The notes: generated by a model from the sequence alone, not told the origin. Shown: positions 1 through 13,398, counted from the stretch's first letter. The stretch: 64,000 nucleotides of DNA from Paramecium octaurelia (GCA_905182995.1 CAJJDP010000017.1:680646-744645); one strand, 5' to 3'. A program made the numbers and translations.

Positions 1-3000
1 AAGAGTCAAGGAGATGATTCAATTTCTGAGTGAATTCTTAACCAACAGTCAGGTTGCCAATATGAGTTTAGAGCAGGAACCATTGCAAGTGTGTAGAGGA
101 AGATAGGATAGATTTAAAGAGTAGTACTCCTTGGGCTTGCTTTGTTGGTTACTGATTGAGATATTTCCGACACTAGATGAATTTGAACTCTACCAGATCA
201 ATCCAGATGATGGATCCAAATGGACTCTTAAAAGAAGGAAGGGTCATTCTAAGATATGTATTATCATGTAATATTTCAATAGAAAACACATCCATCAAAT
301 AGGAAACAGAAATCATCAAGAAAAGATACGAAATATGTTAATTGGGATATCACTTGTTAAGTATTGCTGCAACCAGGAACTAGGATAACTAGCAATTCAT
401 TCTTAAGTTCCTAACCAATTTGAGTAATCATATAGGATTTGGTTCATTTGTGACTCAATCATTGAAATAATGTTTCAGGGACAACAAAGAAATCCTAGAA
501 GATTTGCATCGCCAAAAGATCAACGAGGTTGCACAGAACTAATATCAAGACATCTTTTAAGCCATGGCTCATAGACTGAAGCAATTTGAACCTTATTACA
601 AGGTGGAAATCTTGCAATTGCTTTCGGCATTCACATCTCAAGAACATTAATCAATATACATCAACTAAGAGAAGATCTTTTAGGCTATTGTTGAAAATAA
701 GAATTTCCTCTTTGGTCATCTTATGAGAATAGATTACTTAGACAACAATCTTCTTGTGGAATACAGAGTTTTTGTTGAGAGGGAATATGAAAGCAAATAA
801 CTGCAAATCCAGGAATTCTTCTAAAAACCTCAAGAATAACAAAGACAGATGTTTGAAAACAAATTTATTGATTATAGAATTCAACAATACTTTTTAGAAC
901 AACTAAGACTTTATGGGAAGCTATGTTAAAATAGAAATTATGCATGTGTTAAGAATCTTTAGGAGTTACTACCCAGAAAGGCCTTGTTGCATTATTTGGG
1001 AATTCAAATCGACGATGAAATTAAGGCCATTTTATGTTAGCTAATATTAAATCTGTATATTGATCAAGAGCCAAGAAGTATAATAAACAAGCCAAGTTTC
1101 GTGAGAGTGTTGAATACTTCTAATTAAAGTGGGAAGGACGACATTACGGATAGATTCATAGAAATTAATTTAACAAATGATATTCAAGGAACCTATTAGA
1201 TCAGAAAATGGTTATTAGAGTATTTGAAGGCCAAAATAGAATATTTAGATGACACTAATGTTAATGAAGATAAAACTACAAGCATTTACAATGAGTTAAC
1301 ATATGAAGTAATTAGATGTTTAAGTCTTATGGTCAAATTTGGATTGTTTTCTAAGCATGCGAATTAATTGCTTCAAACTACATTGAAATTGAATAATCAT
1401 AATATAGATTTAAATAATTTGGAGTATGATTTGAAGAATTTAGTTTGTTATTTGGCAAAACTATTGGAATACGATCACAATTACTTTTAGGAGTTGAAGG
1501 ATAATCAAATCAAAAGATCATATATGGAAGAGAAGGAAGATTTGAAATACATGATAAATTTAAATATTTTTCAGAAGGCTAAAGTTGAGGAAGAGGAAGA
1601 AGAACAAGGAACCTCTCACAAAGAATAAGACCTTTCGTAGTCCTTCCCATTTTTGAAGCGATACACAAGTTTATTCAAACTAATCAAATACTTTACTACA
1701 AAAACATGTAAGTTTTAAAAGCAAAGCAAATTCTTCATCTTGATTAAAAAGGAAATTTGTGGCATTTTCCAAACTCTGTTAGAATGGCGAGAAGATATAC
1801 AAATTGGAAAAGCAATCAATTGGTTTTAGAAAAAGCACAGTGATTACTCAAACATAGAGGATGAGGAAATAGCAAATGAAATCATGCCCAGTTTTAGTAT
1901 TGAACCTGGCAAATACAATAAGGATGATGAGGAGGATAACATACATCAAGAAGAAGAAATACAAGACTTTGATCACATCCTTGAAAGACCCTTTGTTGAA
2001 GTCTTAATTTTGGCATTCTATTTTGCCTAGGATCCCGATTTGCAGAACTCAGTTGTTAATTTGCTTTACAAAAGATTCACATAAAGGAAGAAGTTGTTGT
2101 TAAATTTAAAAAAGGTCTCGCTTGTTTAGGCTGACAACAATTCCTATAAGCTCTTATCTACCTTAGTGAATGATATTAAGAATTAGATCAGTTACAGTCA
2201 GTCTTGGCTATAAATAATAGAATCTAATGTGTATGATGAGAAGGCAGAAGAAGCCTTGCATTAGACTGTTTAAAAGTTTGATTAAATATTAAAGGAATTT
2301 GAGCAGAAGTGCGATGCTGAATCATTTAATATTAAATAAAAAATATTTAAGCATTTGGGAGGTCATAAGTTAATTTTGAAGTTTTTAGAATCAGGGATTA
2401 GAGTCATCTACTCAAAAATCAAGTACTTCCACATTTCTGCAGAAGAGGAGAAGGAGCAGGCTAACTTTGCCATCACTCCAGGGATGAATAGGGCTAAAAA
2501 TTTACCTCCTTTAAGTTTAGAATAGAAAAAGCCTGAATCTGCAGCTATCGAAAATTCAGATTAATATTCATATAGAAAATAATTCATTTAGTATGTTATT
2601 AAGGTTTTTACAACTTGTCATTAAATTTTAAGTAAATTTGCGGAGGGGAATAAAAGTAATCAAAATTCAATTTACAAGATTTATGTAACATTACTTGATA
2701 AGCCTGTTAGAATTAATATTGGATAGGTAGCTTTCCTCAAATCCTTATATAATAATAATGTAGATCTGTGTTTAAAACCCTAAGATTAATGTTTTGATTA
2801 CGTACAGCATTTAATAAATGATCATGGTCATTAATATGAATTCTTGGAAGTGATGCTTGTGTTTTTAAAGGCATCGAAGGAGACAGATTCATAGAAAATA
2901 TAAGTAGCCATAATGTCTAAGATTCTATCAAATTACAATTATTTTGATCCAACCAAACAAATCATTCCAAAAAGGGATTTGCCACTCTTTTATGAAGACA

Positions 3001-6000
3001 AGCGCCAAGAAGAAAGGTAACTGATGTTTAGGAAGAAGTTTATCTAGTTGGTTAGTGGATGCATTGAAAGTGAAATAAGTGTTAACTTTATTGTTCAACT
3101 CTAAGAGAATCTTTCAGTGAGATAACTATTATAAATGCTATTGTATGATACGAAATCACCAACTGGGTCTTTAGAGATGAAGGAACAAATATTTTCGATA
3201 TTGAAGATCTATTTTGAAAAAATTGACAAGGCTTTACATGATTTTTAAAGTTGCTGTGCTGAATTTACTAAATTATTATAAACTGTATCATAAAAGATGC
3301 AATAGCCCAGGATTTCAAAGGAAGATCAATCTTTCATTGCATTACAGATAGTCAAATTGGTTAATGTGTATTTTCTGAATTTTCTCAAAGACATTGGAAT
3401 GATTTCTCTAAAAATGTTAGCCTAAGACTAAAGTATTCAAAAAGAGAAATTTATATTTTAATTTGCTTAGCAATTGGTTACTGCTTTGCCTAAATTTGAA
3501 AAATTACCTGCTTACAAGGCAGGATTCATGGAGTTATCCAATAATTTTAGTCTTCATCTATCTGAGGATTAATTCTCACAATTTGAGAATAATCATTAAG
3601 AGATTTAAATTAATAATAATCTACCAACACAGTTAATTCAGGAATAGGATTCCGAATAATATGATAAGTCATCTTCTTATGAATCATGGAATGCGTTTGT
3701 CAAAAAAATATTAAGAAGTTCATCAATCAAGAAGGCAGTATTGAGTGAAAGAATGAAATTCAAAGAGGTCATCTTAAATGTATAAGACATTTTTGAGAAG
3801 CCTAAGGAGACCATGGATATTAGACTTAAGGATCTCATCATATCAAGGGATGATATCATAGTTAAGCTATTAAATTACATAGAACATTGGAAAGTCAGGA
3901 ATGCCAGCAGACACACTGTGATTTTCATTATAAAATCTATAAGAGCATTATTGTAGATCAAGAATGAGAAATAACTAATAAAGATGTAAATTCATTTGGA
4001 TTCACTTAAAGCAACACAAATAGCTCTGAGACTGTATTGGAGTGATAAGGTGACTGAGGATCTATATATTTATCAATTAATAAAGTGGATCATCTCTTTG
4101 TTGGAAGGGGGAAACAAAGTAATTTAGATGAGCATTTTAAATTTAATGAAAATGAATTCAGATAGTGAAGCCTTCTTTTTAAAGATATACACAATTCTAA
4201 CAGAGTATATGACTTCAATGAGAAAGATAAGAAAGAAGGATGATCAGAAGAAAATTAGAAAGAGGAAATTCATTGCAAAAACGTTGTAGGTGATACAGTT
4301 GTTATGTGAGGGTCATAATAATGACCTTTAAAATTACCTCAGACAACAAGCTAATTCGAAAGTGTCATATGATATAGTGTCATTAATGGTTAAATTGGTT
4401 ATTTCAAATAGAATATCTGATGCAACATATGAATCTCTAGTATAGTGTTTAGACACTTTAACTGAAGTAGTTTAGGGTCCTTGCAAAGAGAATTAAGTTG
4501 TTATTGTAACTAGTAAATTTGTTTCTTGGAGTGTAGATTTGTTAAAAGAAGATCCCAAATTGTTTGAATTCAATAAGATAGATATTCAATAGGTTAAATT
4601 AAAAAGATTGAAATTTAAGTGTACAAACACTTTGCTTAGTTTAATGGAGCTTTAAGAGGAAAATGATGAAATTATGAATCTTTTAATTCGAAGTATTCCT
4701 ATCACTGTTTTAGTTAATGAATTGGCTAAGTTCTATTTGCTATATACTTCAATCTATAAGAAGGAATATGTGGTGGAGTGTTTTAAAACATACGTGGATG
4801 AGAGTGACGAATTTGAATTGAAGAAAAAGAATTAATGTATTATTGAGTACGGATTCAACTTGTTCATCATAATCAATATTTTAATGCTGAAGAATAAAAA
4901 GTCGTAAGAGGCAGATCTTGAAGAAATTCGTAAATTAATCGACGAGTATTAATTTGTCAACAAAAAATCTAATTAGGGGTTAGAAGGCCTATTAGATCTT
5001 AAAATAAATATAGATCTGAATATCAAAATCAATCTGCCTTTTGGGTAAGCGGAGGATGAGGAATCAAACGAATTGAAGAAGGCATAGGAGATGAAAAAAG
5101 CTTAAAAAGATGCATACAAATTCTTCTCAGAAAATACGGTCTTTATAGAGATAGCAAGGGATGATTAACTCCATAGGATTTACTTCCCTTTATTGCCATA
5201 ATGCAAAATGCTATCCAAAGAATCCAGAAAGGATTTCTGTGAATAGGTTGATCATTCATCCATTCGAGACAAATTAGTGTATTTGATGACTTCTGCTGAT
5301 CAGATGAGGAAAGTGATGGAACATGAAGAACTATTAAGAAATTTATTCAAGAGATTGAAAGTTGTGGAGTTGATTGCGACTCATAAATTATTATGGGAAT
5401 AATTAGCATTTGTTACAAATGTTATTATTAATTTAGTGATTTTGTGTTCTTATGGTAATTATGCTTATACAGATGCTCTTCCAACACCCTTCCCAGTGAG
5501 TTTTAATGGTATTAAATTTTCACTAGAATGGGTTGTATAAAACTAACTATATTATGATTCCACTCAACCTGATACTGACTTGTTGTGGGATGCAAGATTA
5601 AATTAGCCTCGTCTATTTTACGTATCTGATTTTACTTGGACTAACACTCTCATAGTCATTTTGGGATATCTCAATTTGGGATTCTCATTATTGGTCATTA
5701 CATTTTTTGCCATAAAGAAAGCACCCCTTTTGATTACTGACATGTGGGTTGAATTCCTAGGCAAACCTATGGGATGTATAGAAAGAACTATAATGAGTTT
5801 TGTAATGATAGTTAAATCATTTATTAATTGTTTAGTTGACTTTGATTTTGCATACTTTTGTGGATATATGGCATGCATTATTGTCGGATTAATTATACAT
5901 CCATTTGCATTTGTATTGCTATTGGCTGACTTTCTGAGAATATCAACATTGAAGATAGTGATAAAAGCAATTTGGATCAGTAAAATATAGATGGGGTTAT

Positions 6001-6765
6001 CATTCTTGGTATTCTTGTTGGTCGAGTATTACTTTGCAGTTATTGGCTATTTATTCTTTTGGGATTAATACCAAGACCAATCTTGTTAAATTATGTGGAG
6101 GTGTTTCTTGTAGACATTCGATTAAACATTCAAAAATGGAGGAGCCATTGGAGATTATTTAGCTGATACGTAACTATAAGATCCCACTGGCTCTTAATTG
6201 CCTATCAATTATTCATTAACTCCTTATCAATAGGATAGATTTATTTATAGATTTGTTTTTGATGTTCTTTTCAAATTTATTTTAGTGTTCTTGATCATCA
6301 ATATGGTTGCTGGTATTATCATCGATACTTTTGGTGCCTTGAAGGATGAGATGCTTGAAAAACAATCGAATCTAGAAGACTACTGCTTTATCTGTGGAAT
6401 TCAGAGTGAAAAACTGGATAAGAGTACACAATATGGGCATTATTCACACATCAAGAAGAATCATCATATGTGGAATTACGTCTATTATAAAGTTTATCTA
6501 TTTTTCAAACCAAAAAATGATTTATCAGGAAATGAAACCTATGTCAAACGACTTATGATTAATAATGAAATTGATTGGTTCCCAGTTAAAAAGGCAATAG
6601 GGTTTACGGACGAGGACGAGGAAGATGAAGAGTAAAATGAGGACAATCTATAGATAATTGAAGAAACTTATCAAGAGGTATTGATTGAATAGATTATTTT
6701 AATAGGTCTAGGAACTTGAATAATTGGCTCTATCCACAAATCAGAAATTAAAAATATTCATTTGA
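1..6765 (+). CDS. IP3-receptor/ryanodine-receptor-type Ca2+ release channel, 5' end missing
   Basis: Intracellular calcium release channel; the start lies before the window. The frame is open from base 2, passes a 25-nt intron (258-282), runs to 6677, then a 28-nt intron (6678-6705) leads to TGA at 6763-6765. About 2,200 residues are visible. The long middle part is helical and RIH/armadillo-like. The C-terminal ~450 residues hold several membrane helices, then a pore motif GGAIGD (6138-6155) matching the GGGVGD filter of IP3 receptors. After the last helix comes GIIIDTFGALKDE, then CFICG...HIKKNHHMW, the conserved Cys2-His2 C-terminal linker, and a short coiled-coil tail. The ligand-binding core is outside the window, so IP3 versus another ligand cannot be judged. 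It probably sits in the ER, alveolar sacs or contractile vacuole system (inference). Family call is very secure. Confidence 0.93.
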
Positions 6766-6878
6766 AATAATCAGATTATAAGTATTTGATTTTTCTATTT
6801 GCAATCTAAATATATATTCTATATAATAAAAATTCACTCTGAAAAGGTATTAGTTTCATTTATTTTATATTGTTTTTA

Positions 6879-8157
6879 ATGACCGATATCGAGGATTTCT
6901 CTGACAATAGAGTTTCTTATCAGCGATTGTAACCAGAAAGATTAAAAAACACACTGCCGAGGTGGAGATTGTGGCTACACAAAATAGATATATTTTCAGC
7001 TATTCCTACTCCTAAAACATATCCTGTTAGCACTAGAACAAGTATAATTGGAACTTGCATATTTATCTTTGTATTTGCTACTTACGTGATATCGAGCTTT
7101 GTGTGTAAATAAACAATCAATTTAGTTTTCGTAATTGACAATGTGCCAAGATTGAATGAGTTTTCATAATTGGATGATTCTGTCTCCTTAACTGCAGGAC
7201 CTGAAATAGCAATGCAATTTCTGTATGGCAAGGATGTCTTGAATGAATCCATCACTAATACGAGCATATTTAGCATCACAATGCAACAGGTTATTAAATA
7301 TTTGGATCCGGCTAAATAAGACAATTCCTCAACTTAAATACCTCTAAAGATTTGTTACAGCAGCGAAATTGATTGGATGCCTTAGAATGCCTCCAAACAA
7401 GCCTTTCTATGTCCCTAGGTTCAACTTAATTTATCGGGTCAATTATATAGATCAGAAGAATTCATTTATCCAAGAATACAGATAGATTACTGTCCTTATC
7501 TGCATCCGGAGAAGAAGTTGCAATGCGAAACTGAAAAGTAGATAAGAAAAGTAAAACTAACAGTTAATTCATATAGGTTGTTGCGGGAGGGAGATTGTTC
7601 CTCTACATCAAGAATCAAGCACCAGATGTCAATTTTGTAGGGAAGAAGACCGAGGGCTTAAAATATCAAGTGTTTTAATACTTTTTAGTGCCTGGACTCT
7701 ACAACAGAGCTGAGATTGTTCTATAGAAATAACTAGTATCAAGGACTGGTGATTACTTGACTTAATTTCAAACTAAGCATGAAGATTATCTCTTAGTTAA
7801 TAGACAATATTTGTATGTTACTAATGTAACTTAAAATGATGATGGTCGTGCAGTCACTGAGAGTTTATCAATTTATAAAGGGTATTAGATATTTTTACGG
7901 TTGGATCAAGAAGTGAGAATTATATAGGTTGTTAAAGATACTATCATTGATGTAGTTGCCTAATGGGGAGCCTTTTATGGAGTTTTAGTTGGTGCTTTTG
8001 CCCTTTACTTCCTAAAATATAATTAAAACCAATTTTATAAAAAGAATAAATAATGGTAATTAATTTATTTAGTCCTAGGGCTAATTTTGACTCAAATGAA
8101 GCTTTGTTTGAAAGCAAGCAATTAAATGAAACAGAAGGAAAATCCCCCATAGATTGA
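6879..8157 (+). CDS. Two-pass membrane protein of a repeated ciliate family, function unknown
   Basis: Predicted 409 residues after removing introns 7551-7576 (26 nt) and 8056-8078 (23 nt); TGA at 8155-8157. A soluble N-terminus is followed by one membrane helix at about residues 50-72 (core IIGTCIFIFVFATY). A long, presumably lumenal or extracellular domain contains several cysteines (CYSS, CPQ, CPYLH, LQCET). A second hydrophobic helix lies near the C-terminus (AFYGVLVGAFALYFL), then a short charged tail. The layout (N-terminal TM, large domain, C-terminal TM) matches the genes at 28204-29769 and 42092-43513, so I place all three in one divergent family; this copy is the shortest and most diverged. 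I do not recognise a function. Confidence 0.75.
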
Positions 8158-8333
8158 GAAGACTCCAAATCTGATTTTTTTATTTATTAAAATGAACACA
8201 TTAAGGTTCAGAGAATTTAATAATTTTTATATCATTTGTAATAATAAGTATTCATATTCTTTTGAGCCACTTCTTCTAATCATTTTCTTTTTTCTGTTAG
8301 GTTTAGGTTACTTTATTTTTTTTATCAGCTTCG

Positions 8334-8983
8334 TCAATAACGATCTGAAAATCTATATGGATAATGTACTTAATTGTTTCCTTTTAAAATGTTTGCCTCC
8401 TACTTCAATGCATATATATTTGTTAGCAATTTGGCTCTTTTAAAATATTCGTCATAGTTTTCCATAAATAGTTTTCCAGCTTCTTCATTTAAGGAACTTT
8501 CTGGAAAGGGGACGATTAACAAACACTTAATAACTTCAAAGATGTTTTTTAATGACCATTAAAGAGGATTCCAATCTTTCTTTAAAGTATTGACACAAAT
8601 CTCTCCCTTTTCTGACACATTTGGATGGAAGATTTTGGTATTAAATAAGCCTAACTTAATTAGTTTGGTCTACCTTTAGGTGCCATCTAGGGGAATTGGG
8701 GTGGCAAAATCAGTTTGCATCTAAAAACACCTCCTTAGAATGGAGTGTCAACTAAAATTAAGAGGATGTATTTACCTGGACCATCAATATCTGCTTAAAT
8801 GTCAAAAACATCTTATTCGTTGAAAATTACATGGACTCCTATTGGTGGAATAAGATATAAAATTACCATCAATTGGTTATTTGATGATCATTTGCAATTG
8901 CTTAGCAATGACTGGGGCTAATTGAGGATTAATTTATGGCTCTTGAATCTATGATGTTTATAGGGATGAAATAGGCTTACCAT
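8334..8983 (-). CDS. Ubiquitin-conjugating enzyme E2, UBE2S-like
   Basis: E2 enzyme, 180 residues, four introns (32, 28, 24 and 23 nt); removing them gives exactly 181 codons including TGA. The first intron follows the ATG (8981-8983) directly. The UBC fold is clear: the PPKG-type motif appears as [15 protein letters not shown] (HPN motif), and the catalytic cysteine is in [14 protein letters not shown]. The C-terminal stretch [16 protein letters not shown], then [18 protein letters not shown], resembles UBE2S, the chain-elongating E2 of the anaphase-promoting complex, more than other E2s. The long C-terminal extension of animal UBE2S is absent; the tail ends about 17 residues after that block. 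UBE2S role in APC/C chain extension is known for the family and inferred here. Another E2 class is possible. Confidence 0.9.
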
Positions 8984-9181
8984 TTTCACTAGTGGCTTAG
9001 TCGACTTTGAGAAAAATTTATTTAAATTATTTATGCTTAATCGTTAACAAAAGAGTTTTTAAGTATTTATGAAATTCACATTAATATCGTTTTTCATTTA
9101 TTTTTTGAGATAATCCTAATCATCGCATTAGACACTCTGGAATGAGTTAATAATTGTATTGAATTTAATTGATTTATATAC

Positions 9182-10628
9182 TCATAGTTGTTACAGATTG
9201 AAGATCGATTTACGAATGGCTTTTCCTTTGTGTTAGAGAGGTGTAACAGGAGTGATGGGAGAATTTGGCGTATTGTCATCAGTACGAGTCAAACTATGGG
9301 GACTGAGGTTGTTGAATGAATTTTTGGGACTTAGGAAATTAGAAGTTGGAATAGGAGAACCGTCAAGATGTGGTAATCTCTTTACATTGCTATGTCTTCG
9401 AATTTTAAATTGGCATGTCTTAGCTAGCTTCTCCTATACGAACCATTAATGATTGAGTGCCTCTGAAGCACTCAACCTTTTGACTGGATTCTTGTGCATG
9501 AGTCCGAGCAGGAGACTCATCCCATGCTCGCTTAATTTACAATCTTCGAATTTAACTTTTGCATAGTAATTCCTCATTACTACATCATCATAATCTTTGC
9601 CTTCGAATGGTGATTTGCCAGCAATAAGAATGAACATCAAAATTCCTATGCTGTACACGTCTACTTTGTAATCATAGATTTTATCCTATAGTAATTCAGG
9701 AGCGACGTATCCTGGAGTGCCGCATCTTGTAAATAGGTACTTGCCACTTGGATTGTAATGATCAGCCAATCCAAAATCACAGATGCAGATGTCTTCTATG
9801 TCGTCTTTTTTTCTGAGCATGATATTTTCAGGCTTGATATCTCGGTGTAATATTCCTTATTCATGAATAAATTGGCAAGTTTTTAATAATTTGTAAATTA
9901 ATTTTGAACATTTTTCTTCAGAAAAAGGGGGAGACTTCTTCATGTACTTGTGTAGCTCTCCGCCCTTCAAATATTCAAGAACTAAGTACAAGTATTCTTC
10001 TCCTTCGAAGACTTCGTACATTTTTATTACTGACTCATTTTATAGTTTTCTCATGATAGAAGTTTCTTTAATAATCGATAATTTATCGACCTCTTCCTTC
10101 AGATCGGATTTCCTGAAGCATTTGATAGCATACTCGTGGCCATCAGTCTTACACACAGCCTTGAAGACCTGAGAATGAAATAATGAAGTACTTCAGCGAA
10201 ATTGCCCTGACCTATTTTTTTAAGTAATGAGTATCTTTGGGAGAAGCCTCTCTGGATGCAATACTTTTTGAGGTAGTTGTACCAGGGTTCCACATCTCCG
10301 TACATTTCAAAGCTCTGTTTGTTCTTTAGAAATCTAATTCCTTGGCCAGCTACTGGGTTTTTAATTAGCTCCATGGTAACATTGATCAAATTCATCCACT
10401 TACGTACTTCCTAAAATGGTGTTACTTTTTCGATAATACTTATTCCTTAAAAAGTAGCAGATAATGGGACATAATCCCAACTTTACGTTTCACGAGTTCT
10501 CTCTCCTCGTGAATCAACATGTTGTCTTGCAATTCGGTTTGGATGACTTTGGCAGGGAACTGAGTTTATGTCCAGAAGGACTTTTCCTCAGAGTCATCAA
10601 AGAAGGAATCTTTAGTAGTGTAGTCCAT
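9182..10628 (-). CDS. CAMK-like Ser/Thr kinase with N-terminal PH-like region
   Basis: 464 residues after removing introns of 29 and 23 nt; ATG at 10626-10628, TGA at 9182-9184. The first ~125 residues look like a degenerate PH domain (HYLLLFKEQ... then [14 protein letters not shown]). The kinase domain follows with all key residues: GQGNFAEV loop, YAIK lysine, HRDIKPEN catalytic loop, [12 protein letters not shown] activation segment. The C-terminal ~75 residues are basic and Ser/Pro-rich ([11 protein letters not shown]), a likely regulated tail. Three other genes in the window share this architecture (22237-23729, 40081-41531, 50717-52133) with varying loss of catalytic residues; this one looks fully active. 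Lipid or membrane binding by the PH-like region is inferred. Upstream of it, 49 bp away, a ULK-like kinase is transcribed divergently. Confidence 0.9.
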
Positions 10629-10677
10629 AAAGTTTAATATTAATCGATATAACAAACTAATTAAAATTATATCAGAC

Positions 10678-12466
10678 ATGAAATTCGCTTAAGTTACTGC
10701 AAATTCTTTTTAGTCGAGTAAAATAGTGAAGGTCGAACATTATAGTTACAGTGCCGATGATTAGATCGGATCAGGCTTCAGCAGTCAAGTGTTCAAAGGC
10801 AAAAATGAGAATACAAATGAGACCGTTGCGATAAAAGTATAATTATTATTTGAACTATCAGATTATTGATAGAAGTAAAATAACAAATGAGGTTGAGGAG
10901 TTCCTATTGAATCAAGAAATCAAGGCCTTGTCATTGATGAAATCAGAAAATGTGATTAAAATGTACGATTACTATCACAAGCCACAAAGTACTTATATCA
11001 TAACTGAATATTGCAATTAAGGTAACCTATAAAATCCATGATTGTAGGCAATGTGGGAGAACTAATTAAACGAAAGCAGAGAATCGATGAAATAGAGGCT
11101 ATTAAAATAATGAAGCATATCGTCAATGGTTTTAAGGAGTAGGTTGCAAAGGGAGTAATTCACAGAGATTTAAAACCAATCAATATTTTGATACGAAATG
11201 GCATTCCAAAATTAGCAGATTACGGATTTTCAAAGATGATGAATGCACCTCCAGAAACTATCTACTACAATGTAGGTACAGCATTATACATGTCTCCATA
11301 AACTATGATTAAAAATATGTATTCTGAAAAAACTGACATCTGGAGTTTGGGAGTCATATTCTATGAGATGTTGTATGGATAAGTTCCATTTTCAGCTTAG
11401 AATGAAAAAGACCTAGCCTAAGTGATATTAAAAACCCACCCATAATTTCCTCCAAATATTCCAGTATCAAAAGAAACGATAGAATTCATACTCAAGTGTC
11501 TCTCAGTTGATGAATCTAAAAGGTTCTCCTGCAGTGACCTAGAACACCATCCCATCTTCTATCGTAGACACACTATGACTGCCCCCAGACCCATTGCTGA
11601 TAGAAATCCTTCTGTTAAAAATCGAGAAAATTATTCTCCCCAAAGAACCACAGAATACCATCACAATCGCAAAATTAATTTTATAGCATAAACTGCCATG
11701 CCCCAATCTGCATTAAAAAGCAGAGAGAGTGTGAGACACTTGACTTAAAATGATGAAGTCATACAGGCATAATTCTAATTCATTGAATTGATGTTTAGAA
11801 TCCTAAGAATACTTGATAAACAACTAGTATTCAATCAAGAATTGCAAATCAAATTGAAGTTCCTGATTATCAAAAACATGTTCTTTAAAACCATATTATT
11901 GAGAGAAGTCGTTGAAAAAAAGAAGAATGTCTTGCAATTGTACGAATTCGATATTTACATTGAGACTGTTGGAAAATACCAAAGCCAAGTCCACGAACTC
12001 TATCAAATTGCCAAAGAGTATCATGATAAATAAGTAACCCTCATTGTTATCTTAGTATTAAATGATCGAAAGCAATCACACACTCAAGCTATCTGTGTTG
12101 AGGGATCGAAGTTTCCAAAAAATATACGAAAACTACAAGTCAGTGACTGAAAGCTATGAATTTTATTTACTCTTCAGTACCTTACTATAGAGATGCATAA
12201 GGGATTTATACAACAAATGCAATTCCAGATTGGCTGGAGCGAATGATTCACAATAATTGCAATTGCAAGATGAGACCATGGTTTATGTGTTGGAATAGTT
12301 GACCTTCTACTACAGTCTGTTAAGACTGATAATTGAGAATAACAATAACATCTAAATATTTACTAAAAAGGCCTAGATCAGTAGAATTCTGTAGGCCTCT
12401 CCAGAACAAATTACTAAAAGCAATTTGATGAGCATTAGATAATCGATACAAGAAATGAAAATATGA
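10678..12466 (+). CDS. ULK/ATG1-like Ser/Thr protein kinase
   Basis: 571 residues; introns 10837-10861 (25 nt), 11022-11047 (26 nt) and 12034-12055 (22 nt) restore one frame ending TGA 12464-12466. Kinase domain at about residues 20-285: GSGFSSQV loop, VAIK lysine, EYCNQGN hinge, HRDLKPIN catalytic loop. The metal-binding motif reads DYG instead of DFG, and the APE motif reads SPQ because its third codon is TAA (11298-11300), i.e. Gln. SPQ is, from memory, common in ciliate ULK-like kinases, so activity is likely. The C-terminal ~285 residues are helical, with a middle linker rich in Arg, Pro and Ser. The ULK relation suggests autophagy or ciliary/cytoskeletal signalling, but the subfamily is not proven. 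Confidence 0.85.
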
Positions 12467-12509
12467 AAAGAATAACTAATTATAAATAAATTATATAAAA
12501 GATTTAAAA

Positions 12510-13398
12510 ATGATTAGTGGAGCATTGAGAAGGTCGTTTATTGGCAAAGCTCACTTTGGTCTAGTTTCAGAATACAATAGCAGAGTCAACTAAAAGTTAT
12601 ACAAAGGAGTTTAAGTATCTGAAGCACCGCAATTTTTCACAACTTCAGCTAGACCAGGAAATTTCGGTGATCATATTGATTTCAAAGTACAAATGGATAA
12701 TTGGTTTGATGAAAACAGGTAATGATTGCTTAACGAATTGATCATAGAGTCCATAACGAACACGAGACCGAAATTAAAAGAACATAAATATATGCATTAA
12801 ATGCTGTCTATTATGGTGGATTGCTCTCCTTTGCAAGACTATTTGCAGTAGGTTTAATAGGAAGATTGGACGGATGGAAGAGATATGACAGAGACACCTA
12901 TCTTGAAATGGAGTAATAATTTAGCATAAGTTTTATAGTATTGGAGATTTACCCCCTGGAGAAGTCATGTAAATTGTATGGAATGGTACACCAGTATTCA
13001 TTAGAAGATTGACACAATAAGAAATTAAAGATGAAGACAATTTACCAAAAGAGACTATTTTGGATCCCAGGTATTCTAGAAACCTAAATTTCTAAGCTCT
13101 GAGGTTGTGCTTACCAATTGTGGTAATACCAAGGTATTGGTTGTCAGCGCTTTGTGTACTCATTTAGGATGCATACCAATCCCATATTTAGGTGCCTATA
13201 ATGTACTAAGCAAATGATTAATGATAGGGTTGGGTTTGTATTTGCCATGGTTCAGTGTATGATAAATATGCAAGAGTGAGACAAGGACCAGCTTTGTAGA
13301 ATTTGCCATTCATTAATAACTCCATCTACGATGATGTGATTGTCTGTATAGAGGAAATGAAATTCCCCAGAGAACCAAGTTAGAGATATTGGACTTGA
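12510..13398 (+). CDS. Rieske iron-sulfur subunit of mitochondrial complex III
   Basis: Ubiquinol-cytochrome c reductase Rieske protein, 260 residues, in the inner mitochondrial membrane. Four introns (12719-12747, 12913-12938, 13071-13096, 13203-13227) give exactly 261 codons with TGA at 13396-13398. The two cluster-binding loops are intact: CTHLGC and CICHGS, supplying two Cys and two His for the [2Fe-2S] centre. They are followed by the usual GPA...LPF block, here as RQGPALQNLPF. A membrane helix lies at about residues 90-110 (AVYYGGLLSFARLF). The N-terminus is basic and suits a mitochondrial presequence. It starts 43 bp after the stop of the kinase gene on the same strand, so this spacer must hold both the kinase 3' end and its own promoter. 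Confidence 0.96.

Noticed and set aside
5618-5878. Minus-strand open frame across the channel membrane region
   Set aside because: It is the antisense shadow of the conserved pore region of the IP3-receptor-type gene; no conserved motif and no introns.
8192-8443. Plus-strand frame starting MNTLRFREFNNFY
   Set aside because: It overlaps the 3' end of the UBE2S-like gene antisense and only appears to extend the upstream membrane gene if the 23-nt intron at 8056-8078 is ignored.
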